Assembly (NCBI GenBank): GCA_035506435.1
Contig: DATJPK010000112.1
Span: 1-35,389 of the forward strand
Length of the DNA: 35,389 bases
Reading direction: 5' to 3'
DNA from: JACTUA01 sp035506435
Lineage (GTDB): Archaea > Halobacteriota > Methanomicrobia > Methanomicrobiales > JACTUA01
The stretch's first letter is position 1. Each line of letters opens with the position of its first letter. Positions 22,374 through 31,149 of this stretch are shown here, one piece after another. The notes beneath the pieces are model-generated. The model was not told where the DNA came from and made no database searches. It worked only from the letters and a program-made list of their open reading frames with translations. Position numbers and translations under genes: made by a program.

Positions 22374-25300
22374 ATGAAGGGGGTCAGGGAGTCGATATCC
22401 GAGCTGACGCGCTCTTCTTCCGTTGGCAGCTCGAATACCGCCCTGTTATTCCTCGCGTTCCTGGTCTCCGTCCTCGTCCTCGGGTACGTCATCCCGGATA
22501 TCATCTACCAGAACCCGATGGGGAGCGACGCCTTCACCCATACCTACAACACCCTGAAAATGGCCGAGTCCAGTTCCCTCTTCGATTTCTATGCCCGGTC
22601 GAATGCCGCGGGGTACCTGGGCACCGACTATCCCATCGGGGTGTGGTACTTCGGCGCCATCGTGATGAAGGTCACCGGCCTCGGCGCGTTTGACTTCGCG
22701 GTGTCCTTCATCATCCTCCTGATCGTGATATCGCTCCTTGTCTTTTACGCGTATGCACGGAAGCTCGCGGCCTCGTCGGAGCTGTCGGTCCTCTCCCTCA
22801 TCTTCTTTGTCTCGATGCCGCTCTTTGTCCTGAACCTCCTGATCTACTCCTCCCGGGAGTTCGTGATGGTCTTCCTCCTCGCCCTCATGTACTTCGCGGT
22901 GCAGGAGTTCGACCTGAAGACGGCGGTCCTCATGGTCCCGATCGTGTTTGCCATCGTCTTCAGCCACACCGGGACGTACATCTTCCTCATCATCTTCTCG
23001 ACCGCCCTCTTCCTCCTCACGGCTCTCATCTGGAGGAAATTCGACCGGGGCATGTTCTTCGTAACGGCGGTCTCCTTCTTTGTCTACGTCTTTGCCGTCA
23101 GGGCCTTTCCCTTCATCCAGCCGCAGTACATCGATACGGGGAGGCTCGTCCTCACGATCTCGAACTGGATCTCGAATGTCCTCTCCGTGAACTTCGCGAG
23201 GAACCTCGGGGTCATCGTGTACGAGAACCTCTTCGTCGGGAACAACTACATCTACGCGATATTCTGGTCCTGCATGGTCCTCGCCGCCGGGCAGCTCTGC
23301 ATCAGGATCCACGACCTGGCCGGGAAGATCCCGACGAACCGGTTCCGGGCCGTCCCCCTCATCGGGAACATCCAGAGCATTTCCCACGGGATCGCGCTCA
23401 CGCCCTTCTGGGTCGGCCCGATCCAGGCGGTCCTCGCGGTGCCCGGGTTCCTGAGGGCGGACTGGCGGTCCCGGGGGATCCTCCTCGCTCTCTTTATTGC
23501 GGCGGTCCTCCCCGGGGCGATGGAGGCGGACGTGGGCACGGGCTCCCTCCGGGAGATCTACTACCTCTTCCTGATCATTCCCTTCCTCGCTGCCCTCGGG
23601 TTCTATGCCGTCGGCATCCGGCTCAGGCGGACCGGGATGGTCCTTTTCCTCCTGGTCGTCTTCGTGCCGCTCATGCTCATGCCCGTCATCGGGAACCTGC
23701 ACTACCAGCCCGATATCAGCGGGACAGGGAACGAGAAGCAGAACCTGTACTGGCTCGGGACCGTCGGCAACCCTGCCGAAGGGGTCCCGGCCTACTACTA
23801 CCGGGAGAGGATCAACTTCTATGCAAACAAGACCACGCCGAGCATCCCCGCGGGCACGGAAACGAGGAGGTACCTGAGCGACCTCCAGAAGACCCTCTTT
23901 GCAAACGGGTCCGAGAAGAGTACCGAGGATCTGTACTCCTATAATATCAGGTACGTGATCGCCTCCGGAAAGATCTTCGAGTCCTTCCAGAAGAACGCCT
24001 CCGACCTGAAGGCAGATTCCAACCTGCGCCTCGACAAGGTCTATGCATCGGACCAGGAGTTCGGCATCTACCGGTATATCCTCGACCCGGCGGGGGTAAA
24101 TCGCGGGACCGGCCAGGCACTCCCGGCCGGCCTCGCGTTTTCGGAGGAAACCCCGGCGATCCAGGAGTTCGGGCCCACCTTCCTCGTCGAAAACGGGTTC
24201 TACAAGATACGGCTCTCGCGGGAATCGCCCCAGGTGCGGTATATCGGGACGGGCACCGAGAATGCCCTGGGAGAAGGGTACATGCGGGACACCATGACCA
24301 TATCGAGGTCCGGGAGGCAGGACACCACGTTCACCCTCGACGACCTCGACTACCCGGATGTCACGATCAACGGAAATGTGCTCGAGTACCGCACCGCCAT
24401 CATGGACAACCTGACGAACGAGCGGCTCGGGACCCTCACCGTCACCTGGACCTTCCATGAAAAAGCCCTGGAGCGGGAGACGAGCTTTGCAAACGACTGG
24501 CTGGACACGGGAGAGAGCCTCGGGGTCGACCACACCACAACCATCTACGCACCCTCGACAGAGTTCCTCTACAACCAGGTAACGGGGACGAAGGAGAAGG
24601 AGGAGAAGCGGGTGGTCTACCCGTCAATGGACTCCATCCAGCTGAAGGACACGGTCTTTGACCGTATCTACTACAGCGAGGGGGAAACCGGCCTCCTTCG
24701 GACCTTCGGCAACTCGGCACCCTATCCCACCGGCATAACCTACCGCGGGTCCACGCTCTATGACTATACCGTGGTGTCCACGAGTTCCGGGTCGACGGTC
24801 ACCCCGTCGGAATCCATGCACCAGGTGGAGTACTATGCCGTCGGGGACGAGGCCACCGCCGGGCTGTACGTCTCCGGCTACACCTCGGTCTCCCCCTATC
24901 CCTTCCCCGGGGGTGAAATCCCCGCGGTCATCGCCGGGTTCGGCGACTGGACGAGGGCCCCGGAGGACTCTGCGAACGGCCGGCAGGTCATCGCCGGGGC
25001 CGGCCTTCCCTACGCCGAGGTCGATCCCCCCGCGGACCGCCTGGCAGGAGCAGGTCTCGTCACCCCGGTCGGGTACGCGGCCCTGACCGAAGGCAGGGTA
25101 AAGAAGAGCTCTGCCGAGCTCCAGGCCGGGATCGCGGATACGAGGCAGCAGCTGGGAACGAGCGGGATGGCCTTCAGTTCCTTCAGGTACGATCTCGATG
25201 CGGTGAAGGCGCTCACCGATGAAAACTACTCCTTCTTCTTCTCAAAGACGGTCCCGTCCCCTTACCTGTACCTGAACCGGGGAGGTACCAGGGACCCTGG

Positions 25301-26099
25301 GATCGCGGCGGTCCACGGAAATGAAACGGGGCTCGTCCTCATCCCGGTTGCGCGTCCCTTCAGTTCCTCACTCGGGCCCCTCTCCGACTACGGGGAAGCG
25401 CTCCAGTCATGGAGGGATACCCGGGACTCAGTCATCAACGATGGCGGAATCGCAGTGTACTTCTGGGACCTGGCAGACATAGGGAACCCCGATTTCACCG
25501 ACCAGTTCCTGGGCTTTGTCAACGAATCGGTGGCCAGGGGTGTGACCTTCACCGATCCCGGTTCCATTGCGCGGTACACCCGCGCCCTCCGGGACGTGAA
25601 GAGCCAGGTAAGGGAGGAAATGGACAGCGTCGGGATCAGCGCGGAAAACCGGGGTACGGACGACATCCAGGGGCTCACGTACCACGTGCAGTTACCCGCG
25701 ATAGGTGGTGAATGCCCGTATAACGTCCTGAACGGGACGCTTTCGAGGACGGGCTGGGACGCGGGGACCTGCGATCTCTACGTGAGCCTCGATCTCCCTG
25801 CCGGGGAAAAGGCGGAGGTCGCCGTCGTACCCGATATCGCCCGTGAATCGTCCTTCGCGGACATCCCGGCCCTGTACGAAGGAATGAACCGGGTCACCAT
25901 CAGGGACACGCAGGGGGCGCCGGTCCCGGGGGCCCGCTTCATCATCGACGGCAGGGTCTCTGTCGCTGACAGGAAGGGCGAGGTGGCCTTCGATGTGAGG
26001 AGGGGGACGCACCAGGTGAGGATCGAGATGCCCGGTTTCTGGCCGGCGGAGTTCCAGCCCGAGGTCAGGGGATACCTGTTCCGCATCCTCAACCTCTGA
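22374..26099 (+). CDS. Large GT-C-like membrane protein with extracellular beta, deacetylase-like and PEGA-like domains
   Basis: The 1241-residue product has about eleven hydrophobic segments in residues 20-445. The first loop, NPMGSDAFTHTYNT (47-60), has the acidic residue expected in GT-C glycosyltransferases that use lipid-linked sugars. The rest should be outside the cell. Residues 595-830 are beta-rich, like a glycan-binding or hydrolase sandwich. Residues 870-1075 follow the course of a NodB-type polysaccharide deacetylase (FRYDLDAVKALTDENYSFFFS, then GGIAVYFWDL and VTFTDPGSIARY), but the metal-binding Asp and His motifs are missing. Residues 1175-1241 resemble a PEGA/Ig-like module (GARFIIDG, HQVRIEMPGF). 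It may assemble or hold glycan at the outer face; the fold calls are by eye. Confidence 0.8.
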   Translation: MKGVRESISELTRSSSVGSSNTALLFLAFLVSVLVLGYVIPDIIYQNPMGSDAFTHTYNTLKMAESSSLFDFYARSNAAGYLGTDYPIGVWYFGAIVMKVTGLGAFDFAVSFIILLIVISLLVFYAYARKLAASSELSVLSLIFFVSMPLFVLNLLIYSSREFVMVFLLALMYFAVQEFDLKTAVLMVPIVFAIVFSHTGTYIFLIIFSTALFLLTALIWRKFDRGMFFVTAVSFFVYVFAVRAFPFIQPQYIDTGRLVLTISNWISNVLSVNFARNLGVIVYENLFVGNNYIYAIFWSCMVLAAGQLCIRIHDLAGKIPTNRFRAVPLIGNIQSISHGIALTPFWVGPIQAVLAVPGFLRADWRSRGILLALFIAAVLPGAMEADVGTGSLREIYYLFLIIPFLAALGFYAVGIRLRRTGMVLFLLVVFVPLMLMPVIGNLHYQPDISGTGNEKQNLYWLGTVGNPAEGVPAYYYRERINFYANKTTPSIPAGTETRRYLSDLQKTLFANGSEKSTEDLYSYNIRYVIASGKIFESFQKNASDLKADSNLRLDKVYASDQEFGIYRYILDPAGVNRGTGQALPAGLAFSEETPAIQEFGPTFLVENGFYKIRLSRESPQVRYIGTGTENALGEGYMRDTMTISRSGRQDTTFTLDDLDYPDVTINGNVLEYRTAIMDNLTNERLGTLTVTWTFHEKALERETSFANDWLDTGESLGVDHTTTIYAPSTEFLYNQVTGTKEKEEKRVVYPSMDSIQLKDTVFDRIYYSEGETGLLRTFGNSAPYPTGITYRGSTLYDYTVVSTSSGSTVTPSESMHQVEYYAVGDEATAGLYVSGYTSVSPYPFPGGEIPAVIAGFGDWTRAPEDSANGRQVIAGAGLPYAEVDPPADRLAGAGLVTPVGYAALTEGRVKKSSAELQAGIADTRQQLGTSGMAFSSFRYDLDAVKALTDENYSFFFSKTVPSPYLYLNRGGTRDPGIAAVHGNETGLVLIPVARPFSSSLGPLSDYGEALQSWRDTRDSVINDGGIAVYFWDLADIGNPDFTDQFLGFVNESVARGVTFTDPGSIARYTRALRDVKSQVREEMDSVGISAENRGTDDIQGLTYHVQLPAIGGECPYNVLNGTLSRTGWDAGTCDLYVSLDLPAGEKAEVAVVPDIARESSFADIPALYEGMNRVTIRDTQGAPVPGARFIIDGRVSVADRKGEVAFDVRRGTHQVRIEMPGFWPAEFQPEVRGYLFRILNL

Positions 26100-26128
26100 T
26101 GGACCGGCCCTGACGGGCCTCCCGGGGT

Positions 26129-27061
26129 TTACCCGGCCTTCGCGCGGTATTTCACCCCGTGGAACACCGCGGAGACGCATCCCGCTGCCCTGCACGAGGT
26201 CACCAGGATATCGAGAAGTGGCGTGGCAAGGTGGAAGAGCCGGTCTTCCCTGAAGGGGGCCGTGACGATGACATACGGGTACCTCACGATCTCGTAAGGG
26301 ATCCGGGCCAGGTATCCCAGGAGCAGCCTCGCGAAGGGGTACTCCTCCGGGTACTTGTCGCTGATCAGCTTCATCCCGTACATCGTGAGCCGGTAGGCAC
26401 GGTCGAGAAGCTCCCCGAGCGTCAGCCTCTGGCGGTGCCGGACGACGGCATCGCCGGTAAACCTGAACCGGTAGCCCTCGTCGCGGATCCGCAGGGCGAT
26501 CTCGAGGTCCTCGTTCATCAGGACCCGGGGGTCGAAGGAATGGACGAGCGCGAGGACCTCCTTCCGGTACGAGGAGTTGCAGCAGCACGGTCCCTCGCCG
26601 GGAGCGAGGAGCCCGTCCTCCCCGGGGTCATCCCTCGCGAAGAGCAGGTCCCCGTACCTCTCGACGATCCCCCTGGACTCGTAGCCCACGATCTTCCCCG
26701 CGATGCCCCCTATCTCCGGGCCGGTGTAGGCCCTCGTGAGGTTGAGGATCCAGTCCGGGTCCGCGATGCAGTCGTCGTCGGTGAAACAGACGATCCCCGA
26801 CGAGGCTTGTTGGATCCCGAGGTTCCTTGCCGCGGGAATCCCCTGCTTTTCCTGGTAGAAGTACCTGATCTCCGGGCCCTCCGGAAGATGGTACCCGCTG
26901 ACCAGGTCCCGGATGGCGCCCGTCGTGGAACTGTCGACGACGATGATCTCGAACCGGTCCCGGGGGTAAGTCTGGCGCACGAGCGAGTCCAGGCAGTCCC
27001 TGAACATCGCAGCCCTGTTGTAAGTGAGAACTATCACCGATACCCGGTCCCTGTCGTCCAT
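26129..27061 (-). CDS. GT2 family glycosyltransferase
   Basis: The 310-residue product is a GT-A enzyme: VSVIVLTYNRA, VVDSSTTG where the common form is DDGSTD, EKQGIPAARNLG and the metal site TDDDC (94-98). Residues around 157-162 have an unusual CCCNSS. The C-terminal third (YGMKLISDKYPEEYPF to the end) is amphipathic with a hydrophobic stretch, so the enzyme is probably at the membrane. The ATG at 27061 is chosen since the GT2 fold begins six residues later; the frame is open to 27520, but that part is low-complexity shadow of the FemAB-like gene. Not closely like the tandem GT2 pair. Last gene of the minus-strand set. Confidence 0.88.
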   Translation of the reverse strand: MDDRDRVSVIVLTYNRAAMFRDCLDSLVRQTYPRDRFEIIVVDSSTTGAIRDLVSGYHLPEGPEIRYFYQEKQGIPAARNLGIQQASSGIVCFTDDDCIADPDWILNLTRAYTGPEIGGIAGKIVGYESRGIVERYGDLLFARDDPGEDGLLAPGEGPCCCNSSYRKEVLALVHSFDPRVLMNEDLEIALRIRDEGYRFRFTGDAVVRHRQRLTLGELLDRAYRLTMYGMKLISDKYPEEYPFARLLLGYLARIPYEIVRYPYVIVTAPFREDRLFHLATPLLDILVTSCRAAGCVSAVFHGVKYRAKAG

Positions 27062-27188
27062 GGCCGCTCGCTTCCCCCCCCTGCCGGTATCAGCGTGTAC
27101 TGATCCCCTGCGTAATAAAACCGGGCTCGCGGGGACACCCTGGAAACGGGTTTTCGAACTTACCGGCTCCCACAGGTGGCCTGCCCGG

Positions 27189-28292
27189 CTACCGTTCCCG
27201 GCCCGGGGCGAGGTCATACAATTTCCTGCCAACAATGCCCCGGATCGGCTTGTACAGGTTCGTATAACCGGATTCCAGCCAGGAGAAGACGAAGGAGGAG
27301 TACCGGACCGCGTTGAACCGGATCGAGAGCTTCGGGTTGTACTTTGCCTTGAATACCGCGAGGCGCTCGGTCCCGGCGCCGATCTCCTCGTAGATGCGAA
27401 GTCCCTGCCGGCTCCCCCACTTGATGGCCTCCCACTGGGCCATGTCGTTCGGGGAGACCTTCCTGATCTCCGGTTTCGCCCCTCCCACCCAGTACGAGAC
27501 CTTGCCCTTGAAAATGACAAGCATGATCCCCCCGACGACCGCCCCCTCCTGCCGGGCCACGAGGATCTTCAGGTTCGCGGGGTGGAACGCGTCGAAGAGG
27601 TCGGTGAGGTACTCCCTCGGGACCGTGACGGTCCTCTCCTGCTCCCGGTACCTCCGGACCAGGTTCCGGTAGATCTCGCTCACGTCCTCCCGGGACCCCT
27701 CGGTGATGGAGATCCCGCCCTTCTCGGTCCTCTTGATGTGGCCCCGCAGGTTCTCGTCAAAGCCCTGCCAGATCTTCTCGACGTCCCCGCCGATCTCCAG
27801 GTAGTAGTCGAAGGTGGGGGTAAGCCGGAAGTTCGTCCACTTGAAAGGCCGTGGGTCGAGGGCCGGGGTGAGGGAGATGAGGGTGTAATTCGCCTTCAGC
27901 TCCCCGGAGATGAAATCATTCACGGCCTTCTGGATCGCGGTGTACTGCGACTCCTTCTTGCTCTGGCGGTACGTGTCGTAGCCGATGAGCACGGGGCCGA
28001 GATACGGGATTGCCGTCCCGGGCGGGGGCGAAAAGACCCTCGTCACCCCGAATTTCCGCTGGAAAAAGAGCGGGTAGAGCCCGGCCGGCTCGGCGCCCTT
28101 TTCGAGGATGAGGGGACAGAGCCTGCAGCCGGAGTACTTCTCCGCGATCCGGAGCCAACTCCATGTGTGGAATATAGAGGCGTTGTTCTCAGACCCGACG
28201 AGGAGGTCCCATTCCTTCCGGTCCTCCTCTGTCGCGATCCTCAGGGTTATCCCCAGGCAGTCCCCCCCCTTATGGGGTGTGGGGCGTTCCAC
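27189..28292 (-). CDS. FemAB-like GNAT-fold acyltransferase (second of two)
   Basis: The product of up to 367 residues is a paralogue of the protein at 15006-16052. Shared landmarks are FHTWSWLRIAEKYSG, SPPPGTAIPYLGPVLIGY, DPRPFKW, the LRGHIKRTEKGG helix, RYREQERTVTVP, a VVGGIMLV strand and GAGTERLAVFKAKYNP. The two differ enough to suggest different acceptors. The start is a GTG at 28292; the first 14 residues are not shared with the paralogue, so the start is uncertain. It lies between the second lyase-like gene (81 bp) and the GT2 gene (127 bp) on the same strand. Confidence 0.83.
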   Translation of the reverse strand: MERPTPHKGGDCLGITLRIATEEDRKEWDLLVGSENNASIFHTWSWLRIAEKYSGCRLCPLILEKGAEPAGLYPLFFQRKFGVTRVFSPPPGTAIPYLGPVLIGYDTYRQSKKESQYTAIQKAVNDFISGELKANYTLISLTPALDPRPFKWTNFRLTPTFDYYLEIGGDVEKIWQGFDENLRGHIKRTEKGGISITEGSREDVSEIYRNLVRRYREQERTVTVPREYLTDLFDAFHPANLKILVARQEGAVVGGIMLVIFKGKVSYWVGGAKPEIRKVSPNDMAQWEAIKWGSRQGLRIYEEIGAGTERLAVFKAKYNPKLSIRFNAVRYSSFVFSWLESGYTNLYKPIRGIVGRKLYDLAPGRER

Positions 28293-28372
28293 CTTCTAAA
28301 ACATATCCCCCGGCCCGGGCGCGGGGCAAACCCCGTTTTCTTCCCCGGGCGAAGGTCAGCTCCCCGACCGGC

Positions 28373-30991
28373 TCAACCGGGGATCTCCCCGATAACCGCC
28401 AGATGCTCACCCTCACCCGGCGTAAAGCCGACGAGGTTCCCTGAGAGGGTCCAGTTTACGGAGGAGGAACCGTCGAGGAGTACATTCGCGGGCCTGCCCC
28501 GGACCGCAAGGGAGATCCGGGCACCGGGTGCACTGCTCGTGACATCGAGGATGGTGCGGTTTGCCTCACTGCTGAAGGACACCGACGAGACTTCGGGAGA
28601 GACGCGCAGGATATCCGTCCCGGCATACTTCACGAAGGTCCCGCGGGTCATTGTGCAGGCGACCGGTTCTCCGGATACCCGGCAATAGAGGGTCCGGGCA
28701 TCGGTCTCAAAGGACCCGAAGGAGGACAGGCCCGTGCCGGAATAGGCGGTGTCCTCGTGCTGGGCCGCCCGGACCAGGACCGCCGATCCCTGGCCGGTGA
28801 CAGGGAGGTCCGAGGGGCTGGCGGGCTGCTCACCGTTGTAATGCGGGAGGAGCACGGTAATCCGGTACAGGTCCCGGGCGGCAGGCGACCTGAAGGAGAT
28901 GACCGGCGAATATACGTCGTTCTGGCGGTCATAGCCGGCGACCCTCCCCACGTGCTTTATGACCAGATCCTCCGACGCCGGGTTCGTGAAGAGCTCGAGC
29001 GTCACGGCCTTCCCATAGGGGTTTACCGTGGTCCAGGTGAAGCCGTCCGCCGCAGGCCCGGTACCGGTCTCGGCCTTGTACGGGAGAGAGAGCCAGTCGA
29101 AGGGTCTCCCGTCGATGGAGAGGCTTCCCCGGACATTGCCAATGGTGCTGCCCGACGTCGGGGTTATGTTCAGGCTCGCGGGCCGGAAAATGGTCCGGTA
29201 GACCCAGGGCTCGGTGCCTTCGAGCCTGTCCACGACGATGAAGTATTCCTTGCCAGGAAAGAGGATTGAGCGGGTGTAGGCGATGGGCGATGAGAGGCTG
29301 AGGGAAGAGCCAAAACCGGTCCCGACCACCTGCCTGATGGTCGCACCTGCCTCGACCATGTCCATCCAGGGCTCCTCAATGACCGCATCGAAGGTCACCG
29401 GTGTCGCGATGCCATCCCCCGTTCCCTTGAAAATACCGCGGGCGCCGGTCCCCGTCCACGAAGAAGGGGGAAAAGGGGACCTCGGGTCTTCGATGGCGAT
29501 CGTGTTGTGGTGGATCTCGAACACCCCGTAGTACTTGTCCAGGACCTCCTTGTCCTCCCCGGCGTCAGCGAGGAGGAGGTCGCCATGGGAATAGTACTCG
29601 GCAGAGAGTTGATCGTTGTGGCCCGCGTCCCGGTTGCTCCAGGTGACCGTGTTGAAGGTGACGAGCGAGAGCCAGTCCGCATCATCGGCCCAGCTCCCCC
29701 GGAAGACCTGGTAGACCGCCCCGGGGTCCAGCCGGCTGGTCCAGGGGGGAACGTGGTGTTCGACCCCGGAATAATCCTCCCGGGTAAGGTACAGCAGGTA
29801 CCCCGGGGCAGAACTGAGCGTCCTCGAATAGGGGAGAAGGTCCGGCCCCTTTGCACGGTCCAGGTAGGCGAGGACCTCGGACCGGGTCTCGTTGTCCAGG
29901 AGGTTGAGGATCCCCTCCGGGTAGGTCCACCGGGTATCGCCGAGAGTCACGTAGTTTGCGCTGTAAAAGTCCGGGAGGGAGTCCCAGAGCTCGGCGGTGA
30001 ACCCTCTCCGGGCCGCAGGATAATCGTCGAAGATGTTCCTCCCCGTGACATGGCCGTACACCTGGAACCACCTGAGGAAGTCATCCGTGACGTAGAACTT
30101 GTACGCCCCGTTCAGGAACTTCCCCGAGCTTTCATCGAACCCGTAGCTGAAGAGAGACCGGCCCCCGGTGTCGTGGAGCTCGTCGTCCACGAAGAGGTCG
30201 TACGTCCCGACGCGGAACCAGTCCGCGGGGGTCGAGGAGAGGTGGAGGCTGCCCGTGCTCGTATAGTCAGAGAGGACGCAGCCGGCGATGCCCATGGCAG
30301 GGTAAGCCTGCCCATGGTAATCGGCGAACTGGATCACGTGCCTCCAGGTGCCGTTGTTATTCAGCTCCCCGTACACGGTGTCGGCGAGTGTGGCGAGCCT
30401 GTCCCTGATGGCTGCATTATCTGCCGGGCTGAGGGTTGGTTCCACCCAGTCATACGCAAGGGAATAGCCCGCAAGGGCGGTCGCCCGGTCGGTCTTCGAG
30501 GCGTCTCCCGTGCCAATGGCAAGGAGGGCTTCCCGTGCCTTCAGGGCGAACTCCGGCTGCTTCGTGATCTGGTACGCGAGCCCGAGGTCCGAGGCAAACC
30601 CTGCCCGGTAGCCCTCGCGGTTGTATGAACCGAGTGACCGGGAAAAGTCACGGGTAAGAGATGCCTTCGCGGACTTCAGGATGCCGGCCTCCCACCCCGA
30701 CCAGGGGGTCCGGTTCCGGTACCGGTACCCGGGGGTTTCCCTGATGTCACCGAAGAGGAGTGAGGGATGGGTCCTCGGCGCCGTGGACAGGGTCAGGGAT
30801 ACCGGCCGGGTTGCCGGGCCGGTTCCGGAGGACGCCGGGACCGGGACCAGGTTTCCGATCGCGGAGAGCACGGGCCCCGCCCGGGGAGCCCATGCAGCCC
30901 GGAGGAGGAAGGCGGCGATAAGGACCACTCCGAGGACAAGGAGGATAGTGAGGGCGAGGCGCGGCGAGACGGAAGGAAGACTCAGGGTCAT
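28373..30991 (-). CDS. Membrane-anchored heparinase II/III-like polysaccharide lyase
   Basis: The 872-residue product has an N-terminal anchor helix (13-32) and a Pro/Thr-rich linker. The remainder has the build of alginate or heparin lyases: an all-helical toroid (about 75-400; FADYHGQAYPAMGIAG, FSYGFDESSGKFLNGAY) and a beta-sandwich with the PF07940-type signatures GHNDQLSAEYY (from about 456), LLLADAGED and HHNTIAIED (from about 490). Enzymes of this fold cut uronate-containing polysaccharides by beta-elimination outside the cell. It shares the whole length of its fold with the upstream gene at 31150-34107 but lacks that protein's C-terminal Ig-like domain. A start at ATG 30991 is assumed; no strong ribosome-binding site is seen. 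The likely substrate is the organism's own surface glycan. Confidence 0.85.
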   Translation of the reverse strand: MTLSLPSVSPRLALTILLVLGVVLIAAFLLRAAWAPRAGPVLSAIGNLVPVPASSGTGPATRPVSLTLSTAPRTHPSLLFGDIRETPGYRYRNRTPWSGWEAGILKSAKASLTRDFSRSLGSYNREGYRAGFASDLGLAYQITKQPEFALKAREALLAIGTGDASKTDRATALAGYSLAYDWVEPTLSPADNAAIRDRLATLADTVYGELNNNGTWRHVIQFADYHGQAYPAMGIAGCVLSDYTSTGSLHLSSTPADWFRVGTYDLFVDDELHDTGGRSLFSYGFDESSGKFLNGAYKFYVTDDFLRWFQVYGHVTGRNIFDDYPAARRGFTAELWDSLPDFYSANYVTLGDTRWTYPEGILNLLDNETRSEVLAYLDRAKGPDLLPYSRTLSSAPGYLLYLTREDYSGVEHHVPPWTSRLDPGAVYQVFRGSWADDADWLSLVTFNTVTWSNRDAGHNDQLSAEYYSHGDLLLADAGEDKEVLDKYYGVFEIHHNTIAIEDPRSPFPPSSWTGTGARGIFKGTGDGIATPVTFDAVIEEPWMDMVEAGATIRQVVGTGFGSSLSLSSPIAYTRSILFPGKEYFIVVDRLEGTEPWVYRTIFRPASLNITPTSGSTIGNVRGSLSIDGRPFDWLSLPYKAETGTGPAADGFTWTTVNPYGKAVTLELFTNPASEDLVIKHVGRVAGYDRQNDVYSPVISFRSPAARDLYRITVLLPHYNGEQPASPSDLPVTGQGSAVLVRAAQHEDTAYSGTGLSSFGSFETDARTLYCRVSGEPVACTMTRGTFVKYAGTDILRVSPEVSSVSFSSEANRTILDVTSSAPGARISLAVRGRPANVLLDGSSSVNWTLSGNLVGFTPGEGEHLAVIGEIPG

Positions 30992-31138
30992 AAAAACCGG
31001 CGGGTCGGGTTAACCGGTTGTTGCCAACGGGACATCTTAATGGTGCTGGTGGCAGGAGATCCTGAAAATACCGGCCTTCCCGGACGGCCAGTACCGCCCT
31101 GATTGCCCCCTCCGCTGATGATGACCGGCCGGGCGTAG

Positions 31139-31146
31139 AAAAAAAA
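31139..31146 (-). terminator. Oligo-T terminator after the first lyase-like gene
   Basis: On the minus strand a run of eight T starts 3 nt after the stop codon of the lyase-like gene (31150). Archaeal RNA polymerase stops at such T runs. Part of the message may read on into the second lyase-like gene, 148 bp further. Confidence 0.55.
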
Positions 31147-31149
31147 TGT

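Noticed and set aside
22446..24533. Very long minus-strand open frame (695 codons) opposite the GT-C-like gene
   Set aside because: The translation is a low-complexity mix of Glu, Asp, Gly, Arg and Pro without folds, as expected from the antisense of high-GC codons; the plus-strand protein is coherent.
27062..27520. N-terminal extension of the GT2 frame at 26129-27061
   Set aside because: The 153 extra residues are Ser/Arg-rich and lie opposite the end of the FemAB-like gene; the GT2 fold starts right after the ATG at 27061.
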